64,000 nt of DNA from Bacteroidota bacterium (lineage in GTDB: Bacteria > Bacteroidota > Bacteroidia > Chitinophagales > JADIYW01): assembly GCA_963169645.1 (NCBI GenBank), contig CAUJCO010000012.1:124001-188000 (forward strand), written 5' to 3'. The position numbers and the translations under genes are program-made. Shown piece after piece: positions 1 to 10,024 of the stretch (positions are counted from its first letter, which is position 1; each line of letters opens with the position of its first letter). A model generated the notes under the pieces. It had not been told where the DNA came from. It was given only the letters and a program-made list of their open reading frames with translations, and searched no databases.

Positions 1-3000
1 TTGCCTTATTGGACGATGATTCAAAATGATGATATTTGTGGTGCTATTCCTATAACTGTTAATGGAGCTGCAGTATCCGGTTCAAATGCAGGTGCTTCTT
101 CCGGAATGGATGCAGGATGTACTGCGTACCAAGATGTTTGGTATAGTTTTGTGGCACCGGCATCCGGAAGAGTCCAAATTAATGTTTTACCAGATGCAAC
201 ATCAGACGTAAAGGTAAGCCTAATTGGACCATCAGCCGGATTAAGTGGCGGTATGAATGATTGTAATCAACCATGTGATGAAATGACACAAATAGCAGCA
301 GGTTGTAATGATTATGCAGGTGTGAATGGTGCTGAAAGATTATTTTCGTTTGTAATTCCTGGTCAAACATATTATGTATGGATTAGTGGAACAGCCGCAA
401 GGCCTACTGCCAACTTTACAGTTCAAGTTGTAGAAAATATTACAGCATCGGCACTACCTTCACCCGGCACAGATTTAGTTGGAAATCCTGACACAAAGCC
501 ATCTAATGATGAATGTGCAAACGCAATTGATTTAAATCCGATGTGTAATGCAATATCCGGAACAACTATTGGTGCAACAGCTATTTGTACCGATCCGGAT
601 CCTCAATTTGTTGCAGCAGTTACATTAGAAAATGATGTTTGGTATAAATGGACCGCTCCAGCAAATAATGGCAATGCACAAGTAACCTTAGAAGTAACCG
701 GAGTGAGTTGCACGAACGGTGCCGGTACAAGTGCTACAGGAATTCAATTCGGTATTTTTAGAGGCTCGTGTGCTTCCTTAATTCCGGTTCAAAATGGAAC
801 TACCACCGTAACTTTTACACCAATTGCAAATGCTACTTATTATTTTGTTATTGATGGAAATGCCGGAGCACAATGTAATTTCTCCATAAATATCAAACGA
901 CCAACCATAACAGGATATACTTGTAATACCGGAAATTATTGTACCGGAAGTCCCATAAATTCTACTTTTAATTATTCGTATGCAGGATCTAATCCGGGAT
1001 ATCGTTGGGCATATTGTAAATCCAATACTTGGGGTTCTCCTTGCGCTATTGATATTGATAATCCAGCTACCTATTCTATCTATAATCCGGCTGTTGGATT
1101 ACCTAATCCCGGTTGTACGCCTGCAACATATACTTTTGTAGGTTATATATTAGCTGACAACGGCGCTACAACAATAGCACCAGGCTATCCGAGACCACAA
1201 CCGAATTCAGCAAATTGTGTTCGTCAAACGCCACCATGTACATTTAATATATATCCGGATATCCGAACTACAGTAACTACCACAGCAACTAATTGTAGTC
1301 AGGTAGTAACACCGAATGTATCGTGTTCTCCTGCAGCTCCTATATTAATTTCTGGAAATACCAATCAAACGGCATCACCGGGAACAAATGGAACATTTAC
1401 TCCGGTAACAGTAACCTGGAATGCACCATATGCAGCAACAGCACCGGCATTATGTAACTCTTATACTATTCAAAATAATTATGCTTGCCCTGGTCCTTCC
1501 GGAGCAAATACTTGTAGTACTGCACCACAATTAACGATAGGTGCTGCAGCCATTACAAGTAATAATGTTGTTAGTTACACAAGTGCTGAATATATTTATG
1601 CCTGTGGTAATGGAAATGATGGAAGTGGCGTATGGTTTACGTTTGTTGCACCGAGTTCTGGTAATGTCAATATTAATCTTACAAATGTTGGGTCGGGAAA
1701 TAATTTAGATGCAATGCTTTATTTATTTGACAGCCGATTAGCACAATATGACGATTGCTTAACTGATTTTTATTTTGAGTCGGATATATGTGCTTCTTGC
1801 AATGATTTAAATTCAAGTTGTGAGTTAGATGATCAATTAATATATTGTTCAGATGTAGGTGGTACAAATGGTAATGAATCCATACAAGCTCGTTATTTAA
1901 ATCCCGGAGAAACGTATTATATAATGGTAGATGGTTATTATGATCCATCGAATGTAAGTATTGCAAATGGCAATTTCTCTATAAGAGTGGTTGATGCAGG
2001 TGGTGGCCCAACTCGACCGGTAAATGATGATTGCTTAGGTGCCATTGATATCTCTACGAAATGCACTCCGTTTTCCGGAAATAATATCGCAGCTACATCC
2101 CATTGTAGTTCGGATTTGTTTTTTCCGGGTGCCTCAACTGAAAATTCTGTTTGGTACACTTATACAGCATCCGTTACCGGATCACATACTATCTTTTATC
2201 GATATGCGAATGGTACACATTGTGCAGGTGTAGGTGCACAACCCGGAATTCAATTTGCACTATACACAAGCAGTAATAATGCTTGCACAGGAACATTCAC
2301 CAATATTTCTTCCGCAACTGTATCAACAGGAACTATCAATGGTTCTGTAACAGTCGATCTTGTGGCAGGTCAAAAATATTATATTTTTATTGATGGTTAT
2401 GGCGGCAATGAATGTAAATATGAGTTTTTAGTTTATAACGGTGAAACTTGCTGCACCGCTGATTTGGGCGTAACTGAAGGTGGAGATAATGTTTTATGTT
2501 TTGGCGAACAAACAACATTAGGCGTGTCTGCAGATCCAATTAATTTTGGTTCTAATGCTTTAGCAAACCCGGTAATCGGTTGGCAATATTCTGCTACACA
2601 ACCAACTGTTGTAAATCCTTTCAATCCGGCAAATAATGGTAAATCATTTTATGTTGGTCAAATTGATATTACTTCTCCGGGTACTCCGATTAGTAAGTAT
2701 TATAAAGATGTAAAAGGGTATTATCCAAGTTCATATATCACATTAGATTATAACGGAAATAGTACATACTATAATGTTAATATTAGTGGGTTTCCAACCG
2801 GTTCAACCTTTAATACAGCAACGGATACCATCACTTTGTGTGTAAATCTAGCCATGGAATATTTCCAAGATTTGGACTTAGATTTAGTAGCACCGGATGG
2901 AACGGTGTATCGATTAATTCATGATCAATGTGGAGCTGATGCAGGTTATCTGAATGTTTGTTTCTCTAATAGAGGAACAGTTGGTAATATTACGGCGGCA

Positions 3001-5169
3001 ACTTGTCCCGGTGGTGGTGAAATAGCCGGATATTATGTGCCAATGGATGCTTGGGCCGGGCTGAATGGTGAAGGTATAAATGGTACATGGAGATTGAGAG
3101 TAGAAGATGATGGTTTTTTAGATAATACCTATTTCTTCGGATACTCATTAGAAATTCGTAAAGCTGTTACAACTACCGGACCTCCAATTGTAGGACCGGA
3201 TCATGGTAATTTAAGTATCATCAATAACGATCCTTTTAAATATGGAAACCAAACATTTTGGTTAACGCCGGTTACATTTATAGATTATAATGCAAGCCTC
3301 AATACGCTTTATTTAGATTCGTGTTATAGCTATGGCAATCCGGTGAAAATTACCTTGTTAGAACGAGTTACAACTCCAAATTATACACCAACTTGTAACG
3401 CTCCGGGAGATGGTAGTAATGGCGTAAATCTTACGATTACAGCTCCAACCGGAGGTTGGCCGGGCTTATCTCCAACACCGAGTCCGGCACAATACTTTAC
3501 AGTTGCAGGAACCGGTGCCGCAGCAACTATTTCATTTCCATCACCACCAATAAGCGAGAGCGAGGTGTCTACTCCATTTACAGTTGCAGACGGACAAGCA
3601 TGGAGTGTTCAATTTACAGACGCAAATGGTTGTAGTAGTAGCGTAGGCGGTACATTTGACAAACCTAATATTGGCACCTTAAATGTTGATGCATCTGCAT
3701 GTGATGGCAATAACCTTAATTATTCTGTTAGTCAACCACCACCATTGTATGCATTATATAGAATTACAATAGACTTTGATAGCTACCCTCAAGATATTAG
3801 TTGGATTTTATATGATGGATCAAATAATGTTATTTCTACAGGAGGTGGATACGCAACTAATTTAGGTGCTACAACTTTCACAACTCCATATATTGAACCT
3901 AACAATGGTCCGTATCGATTAGAGATTATAGATGGTTTTGGCGATGGATTAGGCTCCGGTGGAGGTACAACAAATGGCGGTGGAAGTAGTACTTCTAATT
4001 TTATAAGCGTAGAAGAATTGTTGTCAACAGGTGGCTCAACTTTTTTAATAAATCAAAATTATGCTTATTGCTCACCAATATATTGTGTTGGTCCGGCTGC
4101 TTCGCTGTTTAATACGTTACAGATAAACTTAGGTACTCCGTTAGGTACATACGCAACAGGCGTTACGGCAAATTTATATCCTAGCACCAATTGTACAGGA
4201 GCAGCCATTAGTGGTGCAGTAGTACAGGCATCCAATAGTTCAGGAAATATTAATACCAATGCATCAGGTGTAAATGCAGGAAATTCCTATTCGCTACGAT
4301 ATTCTTATACAGATAAATATGGTTGCACAACATCGTTGTGTGAACCTATTACTGTTTTCCCAACTGTATCCATAAATCCAACAGTTACTTGTGTTGCAGG
4401 GCAACCCATTGTAAATGTAAATGCAACTTGTATAGGATGTAATGCAACATATATTGCAGAATATTCTTATAATAATGGTGTAAGTTGGACAACTGCAACA
4501 TCTGCAAATTTCCAAGATATTTTTACGTTTGCACATATAAAAAATACGATAACAGGCGAAGTAGCTTGCGAAGTAAGCAGTGCTAAATTAGGCGATTGCC
4601 CAACAGTGTTGCCCGTAGAGTTAATGTATATTAAAGCAACTCCAATAGATAATCACTATATTAAGGTAAGTTGGGCAACCGCTTCAGAAAAGAATACCCT
4701 TAAATTTGAGGTATTAAGAAGTTTAGATGCAATTAACTTTGAGAAAATCGGTGCGATAAATGCTGCAGGTAATTCTACCATACAAAACACCTATTTCTTT
4801 GATGATAAGAATGTGCAACCTGGAATTGTTTATTACTATGTTGTACGTGAAATTGATTCGGATAATAAAACATACCTAACCAATATTGTAAATGCTAAAT
4901 TGGAAGCAATCTCATTTGAGTTGGTTAATGTTTATCCCAATCCAATTACAGATAACACAATTCTAACTATCTATACACATCAACCAAAAGAAGTGAAAGT
5001 GATAGTGTATAATGAGTTGGGTGAAATCATGCACCAAGAAGTTCGATGGTTAAAAGAAGGATTGAATGATTGGATATTTGCTACTGAAAAATGGGCAAAA
5101 GGTGTTTATTTCTTTAATATTAATAACGGCGAAAAACCATTAACTAAACAAGTTATTAAATTAAATTAA
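1..5169 (+). CDS. Giant secreted T9SS protein with repeated beta-sandwich modules and a P-domain-like region (5' partial)
   Basis: The frame is open from the first base, so the TTG there is probably internal and the N-terminus, with any signal peptide, lies upstream. The visible 1722 residues contain at least four related modules (about residues 8-145, 168-300, 505-660 and 680-830). Each starts with an N-D-[ED]-C-like or similar Cys motif and has a 'VWY[SKT][FWY]' strand, resembling bacterial pre-peptidase C-terminal/jelly-roll modules. Residues about 925-1060 look like a proprotein-convertase P-domain ('DLDLDLVAPDGT' and 'GTWRLRVEDDG'). The last 80 residues are a T9SS type A sorting domain ('VYPNPITDN', 'VYNELGE', 'KGVYFFNI'). 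It is therefore exported by the type IX system and probably anchored at or released from the surface. No catalytic domain is visible in this part; one could lie upstream. Confidence 0.85.
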   Translation: MPYWTMIQNDDICGAIPITVNGAAVSGSNAGASSGMDAGCTAYQDVWYSFVAPASGRVQINVLPDATSDVKVSLIGPSAGLSGGMNDCNQPCDEMTQIAAGCNDYAGVNGAERLFSFVIPGQTYYVWISGTAARPTANFTVQVVENITASALPSPGTDLVGNPDTKPSNDECANAIDLNPMCNAISGTTIGATAICTDPDPQFVAAVTLENDVWYKWTAPANNGNAQVTLEVTGVSCTNGAGTSATGIQFGIFRGSCASLIPVQNGTTTVTFTPIANATYYFVIDGNAGAQCNFSINIKRPTITGYTCNTGNYCTGSPINSTFNYSYAGSNPGYRWAYCKSNTWGSPCAIDIDNPATYSIYNPAVGLPNPGCTPATYTFVGYILADNGATTIAPGYPRPQPNSANCVRQTPPCTFNIYPDIRTTVTTTATNCSQVVTPNVSCSPAAPILISGNTNQTASPGTNGTFTPVTVTWNAPYAATAPALCNSYTIQNNYACPGPSGANTCSTAPQLTIGAAAITSNNVVSYTSAEYIYACGNGNDGSGVWFTFVAPSSGNVNINLTNVGSGNNLDAMLYLFDSRLAQYDDCLTDFYFESDICASCNDLNSSCELDDQLIYCSDVGGTNGNESIQARYLNPGETYYIMVDGYYDPSNVSIANGNFSIRVVDAGGGPTRPVNDDCLGAIDISTKCTPFSGNNIAATSHCSSDLFFPGASTENSVWYTYTASVTGSHTIFYRYANGTHCAGVGAQPGIQFALYTSSNNACTGTFTNISSATVSTGTINGSVTVDLVAGQKYYIFIDGYGGNECKYEFLVYNGETCCTADLGVTEGGDNVLCFGEQTTLGVSADPINFGSNALANPVIGWQYSATQPTVVNPFNPANNGKSFYVGQIDITSPGTPISKYYKDVKGYYPSSYITLDYNGNSTYYNVNISGFPTGSTFNTATDTITLCVNLAMEYFQDLDLDLVAPDGTVYRLIHDQCGADAGYLNVCFSNRGTVGNITAATCPGGGEIAGYYVPMDAWAGLNGEGINGTWRLRVEDDGFLDNTYFFGYSLEIRKAVTTTGPPIVGPDHGNLSIINNDPFKYGNQTFWLTPVTFIDYNASLNTLYLDSCYSYGNPVKITLLERVTTPNYTPTCNAPGDGSNGVNLTITAPTGGWPGLSPTPSPAQYFTVAGTGAAATISFPSPPISESEVSTPFTVADGQAWSVQFTDANGCSSSVGGTFDKPNIGTLNVDASACDGNNLNYSVSQPPPLYALYRITIDFDSYPQDISWILYDGSNNVISTGGGYATNLGATTFTTPYIEPNNGPYRLEIIDGFGDGLGSGGGTTNGGGSSTSNFISVEELLSTGGSTFLINQNYAYCSPIYCVGPAASLFNTLQINLGTPLGTYATGVTANLYPSTNCTGAAISGAVVQASNSSGNINTNASGVNAGNSYSLRYSYTDKYGCTTSLCEPITVFPTVSINPTVTCVAGQPIVNVNATCIGCNATYIAEYSYNNGVSWTTATSANFQDIFTFAHIKNTITGEVACEVSSAKLGDCPTVLPVELMYIKATPIDNHYIKVSWATASEKNTLKFEVLRSLDAINFEKIGAINAAGNSTIQNTYFFDDKNVQPGIVYYYVVREIDSDNKTYLTNIVNAKLEAISFELVNVYPNPITDNTILTIYTHQPKEVKVIVYNELGEIMHQEVRWLKEGLNDWIFATEKWAKGVYFFNINNGEKPLTKQVIKLN

Positions 5170-5202
5170 ACGAATTGATTTAATAAGCATTTTAGGCACA
5201 AC

Positions 5203-5235
5203 AGATACAACAAAATATCTTTTGTGTCTTTTTTG
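5203..5235 (+). terminator. Rho-independent terminator after the giant T9SS gene
   Basis: An 8-bp stem (AGATACAA with TTGTGTCT, one G-T pair) is followed by a run of T. It sits 35 bases after the stop codon and ahead of gatC. Confidence 0.55.
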
Positions 5236-5286
5236 TTTATATCTTCGTAATAATTTTTGATAAACAGCTACAAATTAAAGCAGTAT

Positions 5287-5586
5287 ATGCAAGTAAACGA
5301 TGAAATAATAGATAAACTTTCTAATCTTACCAAGTTAACTTTTAATCCACAAGAGAAAGTTGCCATCAAATCAGATTTGGAAAAGATTTTGAATTTTATG
5401 GAAAAATTAAATGAATTAGATACAACAGGTGTTGAACCATTAATATACATTAACGAAGATGTAAATGTTGTTCGAGCAGATGAAGTGCATTATCCTATTT
5501 CTAAAGAAGCAGCATTGATGAATGCACCACTTAAAAATGCTGATTATATTAAAGTTCCAAAATTTGTAAAAGGAACCAAATACTAG
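5287..5586 (+). CDS. gatC: Asp-tRNA(Asn)/Glu-tRNA(Gln) amidotransferase subunit C
   Basis: GatC is the small subunit of the GatCAB amidotransferase, which converts mischarged Glu-tRNA(Gln) and/or Asp-tRNA(Asn). This 99-residue protein has the family pattern: an N-terminal helix '[12 protein letters not shown]', a middle '[21 protein letters not shown]', and a C-terminal 'VRADEV' segment with acidic/hydrophobic ends. The ATG at 5287 is chosen over a TTG 30 bases upstream because GatC proteins normally begin a few residues before this helix. gatA and gatB are not adjacent. It is followed after 7 bases by an ABC ATPase gene and may share a transcript with it. Confidence 0.9.
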   Translation: MQVNDEIIDKLSNLTKLTFNPQEKVAIKSDLEKILNFMEKLNELDTTGVEPLIYINEDVNVVRADEVHYPISKEAALMNAPLKNADYIKVPKFVKGTKY

Positions 5587-5593
5587 AAACACT

Positions 5594-6304
5594 ATGATGC
5601 AACCTGTTATCAGTTTAAAAAATATAAAACGAGCATTTCATTTAGGCGATGAAACAATTCATGCTTTAAAAGAAATCAATTTAGATATTTATAAAAATGA
5701 ATATGTTGCATTAATGGGTCCGTCCGGTTCAGGTAAATCTACATTAATGAATATTTTAGGCTGTTTAGATACACCAAGTTCCGGTCAATATTTTTTAGAA
5801 GGAAATGATGTGAGCAAATCATCCGATAATGCATTAGCAGCTGTTAGGAATAAACAAATCGGATTTATTTTCCAAACTTTTAATCTTATTCCAAGATTAA
5901 ACATGTTAGAAAATGTGGCACTTCCTTTAATTTATGCCGGTTGGAGCAAAAAAGATAGGGAAGAGCGTGCAATGGAAGTATTAGAGCAAGTAGGTTTAGC
6001 TAATAGGATGAAGCACAAACCAAATGAATTATCGGGCGGACAACGACAACGGGTGGCTATAGCACGTGCCTTGGTAAACAAACCATCTCTTATTTTAGCA
6101 GATGAGCCAACCGGAAATTTAGATACGAAAACTTCGTATGAAATTATGAAGTTATTTGAAGAAATTCATCTTAATGGAAACACATTAGTAGTCGTTACGC
6201 ATGAAGAAGATATTGCCGCTTACACACATCGTATTGTACGCATGCGCGATGGATTAGTAGAAAGTGATATGCCAAATACACAAATACATAGAGTTACTAC
6301 ATAA
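5594..6304 (+). CDS. ABC transporter ATP-binding protein, MacB/LolD type
   Basis: This is a 236-residue nucleotide-binding subunit. It has Walker A 'GPSGSGKST' (42-50), Q-loop 'FQTFNLIP' (about 93-100), signature 'LSGGQ' (146-150), Walker B 'LILADEP' (166-172) and the H-loop in 'VVVTHEED'. The 'GNLDTKTS' D-loop and overall length fit the LolD/MacB/FtsE group, which works with FtsX-like permeases in lipoprotein release, macrolide-type efflux or cell division. No permease gene is adjacent, so the partner is encoded elsewhere and the substrate is unknown. It follows gatC by 7 bases and ends convergent to the MarC-like gene. A second ATG lies one codon downstream. Confidence 0.88.
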   Translation: MMQPVISLKNIKRAFHLGDETIHALKEINLDIYKNEYVALMGPSGSGKSTLMNILGCLDTPSSGQYFLEGNDVSKSSDNALAAVRNKQIGFIFQTFNLIPRLNMLENVALPLIYAGWSKKDREERAMEVLEQVGLANRMKHKPNELSGGQRQRVAIARALVNKPSLILADEPTGNLDTKTSYEIMKLFEEIHLNGNTLVVVTHEEDIAAYTHRIVRMRDGLVESDMPNTQIHRVTT

Positions 6305-6320
6305 CTATTGTGTTCATTTA

Positions 6321-6929
6321 TTAAAATAACAACGCTACATTTTTAGAGAATAGTTTAATGGCGATGGATAGTAATATAACGCCAAATACTTTTCTGAAAA
6401 TATTAATTCCGGTATCGCCTAATAACTTTTCTATTTTTGGAATAAATCGAATGACAAAATAAATAAAAGCCAGGTTGATAAATACGGCAACTAATATGGT
6501 ATAGAGTTGATATTCGGAGCGTAAGGAAAGTAAGGTGGTTAAAGTACCGGCACCGGCAATCATCGGGAATGCAATGGGAACTACCGACGAACTCTTTACA
6601 GTTGCATTGCCCGATTTAAATATATCACGGTTTAAGGTCATCTCTAAACCGATTAAAAAAATCACAATAGAACCGGCAATAGAAAACGAAGCAACATCAA
6701 TACCAATTAAATTTAAAAGCTGATTACCCAAAAATAGAAACAGCAACATAATTAATCCGGAAACTGCAGTGGCGTATTTTGCATCCACATGGCCTACTTT
6801 CGATTTAATATCTAAAATAATTGGAACAGAGCCCAAAATATCTATGATAGCAAATAAGACTAATGTTACCGTTGTAATTTCCTTTAGTTCTTGCATTGAT
6901 AAAATTTTCACAAAGTTCATTGTTTTCAA
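6321..6929 (-). CDS. MarC family integral membrane protein
   Basis: This 202-residue protein has about six hydrophobic segments and the MarC-family (UPF0056) hallmarks. These include an N-terminal 'FAIIDILGSVPIIL' helix, a central 'GLEMTL' motif and 'VPIAFPMIAGAGTLTTL'. MarC proteins sit in the inner membrane. Their transport role is not settled; the old link to multiple antibiotic resistance in E. coli was withdrawn. The annotated start (MKTMNFVK) may be early, and the methionine at codon 4 or 12 is possible. It is a single gene, convergent with the ABC ATPase. Confidence 0.85.
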   Translation of the reverse strand: MKTMNFVKILSMQELKEITTVTLVLFAIIDILGSVPIILDIKSKVGHVDAKYATAVSGLIMLLFLFLGNQLLNLIGIDVASFSIAGSIVIFLIGLEMTLNRDIFKSGNATVKSSSVVPIAFPMIAGAGTLTTLLSLRSEYQLYTILVAVFINLAFIYFVIRFIPKIEKLLGDTGINIFRKVFGVILLSIAIKLFSKNVALLF

Positions 6930-7095
6930 TCAATCTACCAATGATATTACGATTAATTCCACATCAAAATAAGAAGGAACGCTATATTAATATATAGGAT
7001 GTATGCTATAATTGTCTATTCATATTTTAGTTTTCAACAATGTGTATCACAAATTCTGTGTATTTTGTGTCTAATTAGTAAAAAAGTTGTTTAAA

Positions 7096-7128
7096 TTTGT
7101 GTTTTAATATAAATTAACACTATTTTTG
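7096..7128 (+). promoter_or_regulatory. Bacteroidota-type promoter of the OmpA-family gene
   Basis: A TTTG -33 element at 7096-7099 and TATTTTTG at 7121-7128 match the Bacteroidota consensus TTTG/TAnnTTTG with a 21-base spacer. The start codon follows 25 bases later, giving a very short leader. This fits a strongly expressed porin. Confidence 0.6.
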
Positions 7129-7153
7129 ACCAATAAATTTAAACCAAGTCTTT

Positions 7154-8587
7154 ATGAAAAAAAGTATCGTATTAGTTTGTGCAGTACTTCTCTTATTTAG
7201 TTCTGTAGCAATGGGTGCTAAAAAACCACCTAAGAACAAAAATAGCGCAGTAGGAAACAGTCGCTTTAGTATCGGTTTAGGAATGGAAGTAGCAGATTAC
7301 TATTCTCCGGCTCTTAAAAAATTATCAACGTTTAAAAATCCGGTTTCTTTCGGTCCTCGTTTTACACTTTGGTACAATCCAATTTCATCTGTAGCCGTAG
7401 GTGTTGATTTGGGTAGCCATGCATTCTCTTCAAAAGGAAATGCTACATTGCCAACAATTAATACGTATAATTTATTATACTCTGCATTAGTAGCGTATAA
7501 ATTTAATAATGGTTATATCTTAAAAGAAGATGCTGCCGTTTCTCCTTATTTATATGCAAAATTACAAGGTACTTGGGCTGTAACTCCGGTATTAAAAGAT
7601 AATGTAAATGGTTTCGGTATTCCAATCGGTGCCGGTATCAATTTTAAAGTAGCAAACAATATTGCTTTAAATATTAATGGTGGTTACAATTTTGGTATTA
7701 AAAACAACGACAATCACATCGTATTTGGTGGTGGTTTAATGGCTGATTTAGGAAAAGGTAAAGAAGTTGCTGTTGATACAACTGCAGTTGTAGAAGTAAA
7801 ACCAATTGATACTGATGGCGATGGAATTTATGATATCGATGATGCTTGCCCTACCGTAGCAGGTTTAGCTCAATTCAATGGTTGCCCTGATACAGATGGT
7901 GACGGTGTTGAAGATAGCAAAGATGATTGCCCTACCGTAGCAGGCTTAGTAGAGTTAAATGGTTGCCCAGATACAGATGGCGACGGTATTATAGATGCAA
8001 AAGATGCTTGCCCTACTGTAGCTGGTATTGCTAAATTTGGCGGTTGCCCAGATCCGGATCGCGATGGAGACGGTATCATCAACGAGAAAGATAAATGCCC
8101 GGATGTAGCAGGTTCATTTATTGCACAAGGTTGCCCTGATAAAGATGGTGATGGTGTAATGGATTCGGATGATAAATGTCCGGATGTGGCTGGACCAGCA
8201 TCTAACAAAGGTTGCCCTGAAGTAAAAGAAGAAGTGAAAAAACGTTTAGCATTCGCTGCTCGTAATATCCAATTTGAAACAGGAAAAGCTACTATCAAAC
8301 CGGTATCTTACAAAATTTTAGATGAAGTTGCCTCTATCTTAACAGAATATCCTTACTACGATGTAAACGTAGATGGACATACTGATAACGTAGGTGACAA
8401 AGCTAAAAACTTGAAATTATCTCAAGATAGAGCTGCTGCTGCTGTAGCTTACTTAACAGGAAAAGGCATTGCTGCTTCTCGTTTGGTTTCTGCAGGTTAT
8501 GGAGATACTAAACCAGTAGCGGATAATAAAACGGCTGCAGGTAGAGCTCAAAATAGAAGAGTTGAGTTTAATTTGATATTCAGATAA
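7154..8587 (+). CDS. OmpA-family outer membrane protein with thrombospondin type 3 repeats
   Basis: This is a 477-residue outer membrane protein. A signal peptide (about residues 1-22, ending 'SVAMGA') leads into an eight-strand-like beta-barrel of about 190 residues. Five thrombospondin type 3 calcium-binding repeats follow (about 218-352), with cores 'DTDGDGI.D..D.CP'. The C-terminal OmpA peptidoglycan-binding domain (about 365-477) shows '[10 protein letters not shown]' and '[12 protein letters not shown]'. It tethers the outer membrane to peptidoglycan and is commonly among the most abundant proteins in Bacteroidota. The repeats are similar at DNA level too, which makes this stretch prone to recombination. 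It has its own promoter and a strong terminator. Confidence 0.95.
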   Translation: MKKSIVLVCAVLLLFSSVAMGAKKPPKNKNSAVGNSRFSIGLGMEVADYYSPALKKLSTFKNPVSFGPRFTLWYNPISSVAVGVDLGSHAFSSKGNATLPTINTYNLLYSALVAYKFNNGYILKEDAAVSPYLYAKLQGTWAVTPVLKDNVNGFGIPIGAGINFKVANNIALNINGGYNFGIKNNDNHIVFGGGLMADLGKGKEVAVDTTAVVEVKPIDTDGDGIYDIDDACPTVAGLAQFNGCPDTDGDGVEDSKDDCPTVAGLVELNGCPDTDGDGIIDAKDACPTVAGIAKFGGCPDPDRDGDGIINEKDKCPDVAGSFIAQGCPDKDGDGVMDSDDKCPDVAGPASNKGCPEVKEEVKKRLAFAARNIQFETGKATIKPVSYKILDEVASILTEYPYYDVNVDGHTDNVGDKAKNLKLSQDRAAAAVAYLTGKGIAASRLVSAGYGDTKPVADNKTAAGRAQNRRVEFNLIFR

Positions 8588-8608
8588 TATATCTAATATG
8601 TTTATATA

Positions 8609-8639
8609 AAAGGTCTCGATTTTTCGAGACCTTTTTTTA
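8609..8639 (+). terminator. Strong rho-independent terminator after ompA-like gene
   Basis: A perfect 11-bp stem, AAAGGTCTCGA with TCGAGACCTTT, around a 4-T loop is followed by a T run. Confidence 0.9.
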
Positions 8640-8651
8640 TATTTGATAAAT

Positions 8652-9359
8652 ATGAAACCGACATCTGATTTTCAATTTTCACGGTATGAAAGAAATGGTA
8701 TTATTTTTCTGTCTATTTTGATAGTTTGCAGCATCGCCTTTAAAAGTTATATCGTAAACTATTGGGTAAAAGATGAAAAACCAATTGTAAATGATCCACA
8801 AAAAATTAGAAGATTAGAGGAACAAATTGCATCATCTAAAACGAATTATTCCAACGATAAGGAAAATAAATGGAGTCATCCCAATCAACATACTAATTGG
8901 AATACTAATACTACCGTAAATAGTAATGCCAAAGCATTTTCCCAAAAATCGACATTAGTTATTGAAGTGAATAGTGCAACCGTATCAGATTATGAAAAAC
9001 TTTATGGCATTGGGAAAGTATATGCCGCCAGAATCGTTTCTTTTAGAGATAAATTAGGTGGTTTCTATTCCATTGATCAAATTAAACATGTGTATGGTAT
9101 TGAAGATGCTGTTTTTCAAAATTTCAAAAAAAACCTAACGATTAAGCCGGTAAAAGCTAAGAAGTTAAACATTAATACAGCTACATTTGAAGAACTCACT
9201 GCGAATCCATATTTCTTTTCTACTGTAGCAAAACAAATTATTGGTTATAGAACAAAAGTAAAACCATTTACTACTGTTGAAGATATAAAAAATCTATATT
9301 TCATAAAAGACCATCCTGAGCATTATGATAAAATGTTGCCTTATGTTGCCACAGAATAA
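8652..9359 (+). CDS. Helix-hairpin-helix (ComEA-like) membrane-anchored protein
   Basis: The ATG at 8652 gives a 235-residue protein; a TTG nine bases upstream is less likely. An N-terminal transmembrane helix (about residues 14-33, 'IIFLSILIVCSIAFKSYIV') precedes a low-complexity Asn/Ser linker. Two helix-hairpin-helix units follow: 'LYGIGKVYAARIVSFRDKLGGF' and then 'LNINTATFEELTANPYF' with 'IIGYRTKVKPFTT'. These resemble ComEA and the Bacteroidota HhH proteins, which bind double-stranded DNA without sequence specificity. A role in DNA uptake is possible, but such proteins are widespread in Bacteroidota and mostly untested. Confidence 0.8.
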   Translation: MKPTSDFQFSRYERNGIIFLSILIVCSIAFKSYIVNYWVKDEKPIVNDPQKIRRLEEQIASSKTNYSNDKENKWSHPNQHTNWNTNTTVNSNAKAFSQKSTLVIEVNSATVSDYEKLYGIGKVYAARIVSFRDKLGGFYSIDQIKHVYGIEDAVFQNFKKNLTIKPVKAKKLNINTATFEELTANPYFFSTVAKQIIGYRTKVKPFTTVEDIKNLYFIKDHPEHYDKMLPYVATE

Positions 9360-9475
9360 TAAATTATAAAATGTTAAATTATTTTATGAATACATTTTTT
9401 TTAAATTTGAAAATTTTTACTATATTCGTTTAACAATAGCGTAATTGTAGTTTCCGATAATAAAATAATTATCAT

Positions 9476-9940
9476 ATGAGAATGTTACTTTTTTTTATGT
9501 TCGTTTTAGGTTCTTTCTTTTATAATAGTTGTACAAATAAAGGAGATCCACCAGAAATCTGTAAAAATTTTGTTTTTAGAGTTGTCTTTATAGATTCAGT
9601 AAAAAACATAGATGTAACAGGCGACACATTAAATTTTGATGTTAAGTACTTAAAAGATAGCATTTATTATGAAGTTGTATCAACAAATATAAATATCAAT
9701 TTTACAAAACCTACAATAGATAACAATATTTCAAATATCTATTCTACATATCCAATTGATTTAAGTGCAATATCAAATAACGAGCAAATTTTGCTAATTT
9801 TTAAATTAAATGAATTTACTCAAGACACTAGTATAATTAATATTAATAACAAAATAGAATTCAGTATAATTAATAAAAATAGAATTATATCTAATTTTAT
9901 TAATTTCAATTGTGAAAAACTTATTTATGTAAAAAGGTAA
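9476..9940 (+). CDS. Putative lipoprotein of unknown function
   Basis: This 154-residue protein has a hydrophobic leader ending in a lipobox-like 'FYNSC', with the Cys near residue 19, so it is probably a lipoprotein. The rest is Asn/Ile-rich, has no family I recognise and looks beta-rich. The gene is clearly more AT-rich than its upstream neighbours. It ends 4 bases before the ATG of the damaged metalloprotease gene and probably shares a transcript with it. The pair looks like an acquired or fast-evolving patch between housekeeping genes. Confidence 0.6.
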   Translation: MRMLLFFMFVLGSFFYNSCTNKGDPPEICKNFVFRVVFIDSVKNIDVTGDTLNFDVKYLKDSIYYEVVSTNININFTKPTIDNNISNIYSTYPIDLSAISNNEQILLIFKLNEFTQDTSIININNKIEFSIINKNRIISNFINFNCEKLIYVKR

Positions 9941-9944
9941 ATTT

Positions 9945-10004
9945 ATGAGAATTATACTGACAGCACTGTTGTTTTATTTTCAATTATTAATTCTTTCTCA
10001 ATAG
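9945..10004 (+). pseudogene. Frame-shifted signal peptide start of the M43 metalloprotease
   Basis: An ATG at 9945 encodes a typical signal peptide, 'MRIILTALLFYFQLLILSQ', and then stops (TAG at 10002). In the frame of the downstream metalloprotease, protein-like sequence ('IVNCGTED') is open from exactly this point. One extra A in the AA run at 10000-10001 would join 'LLILSQ' to 'IVNCGTED' and give an intact secreted enzyme. So either a one-base deletion inactivated export, or the assembly misses one A. Confidence 0.65.
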
Positions 10005-10024
10005 TTAATTGTGGAACAGAAGAT

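Noticed and set aside
6321..6929. MarC-like gene as an antibiotic resistance determinant
   Set aside because: The link of MarC to multiple antibiotic resistance was not upheld; the sequence supports only a membrane protein family call.
7810..8220. CRISPR-like repeats in the OmpA gene
   Set aside because: The repeats are in frame, encode calcium-binding TSP3 units and have no spacer-like unique segments of constant size.
7870..8298. 142-residue open frame on the minus strand across the OmpA repeats
   Set aside because: It is the antisense of the repeated thrombospondin-3 DNA; the Ser/Pro-rich translation is a composition artefact and there is no promoter or start signal.
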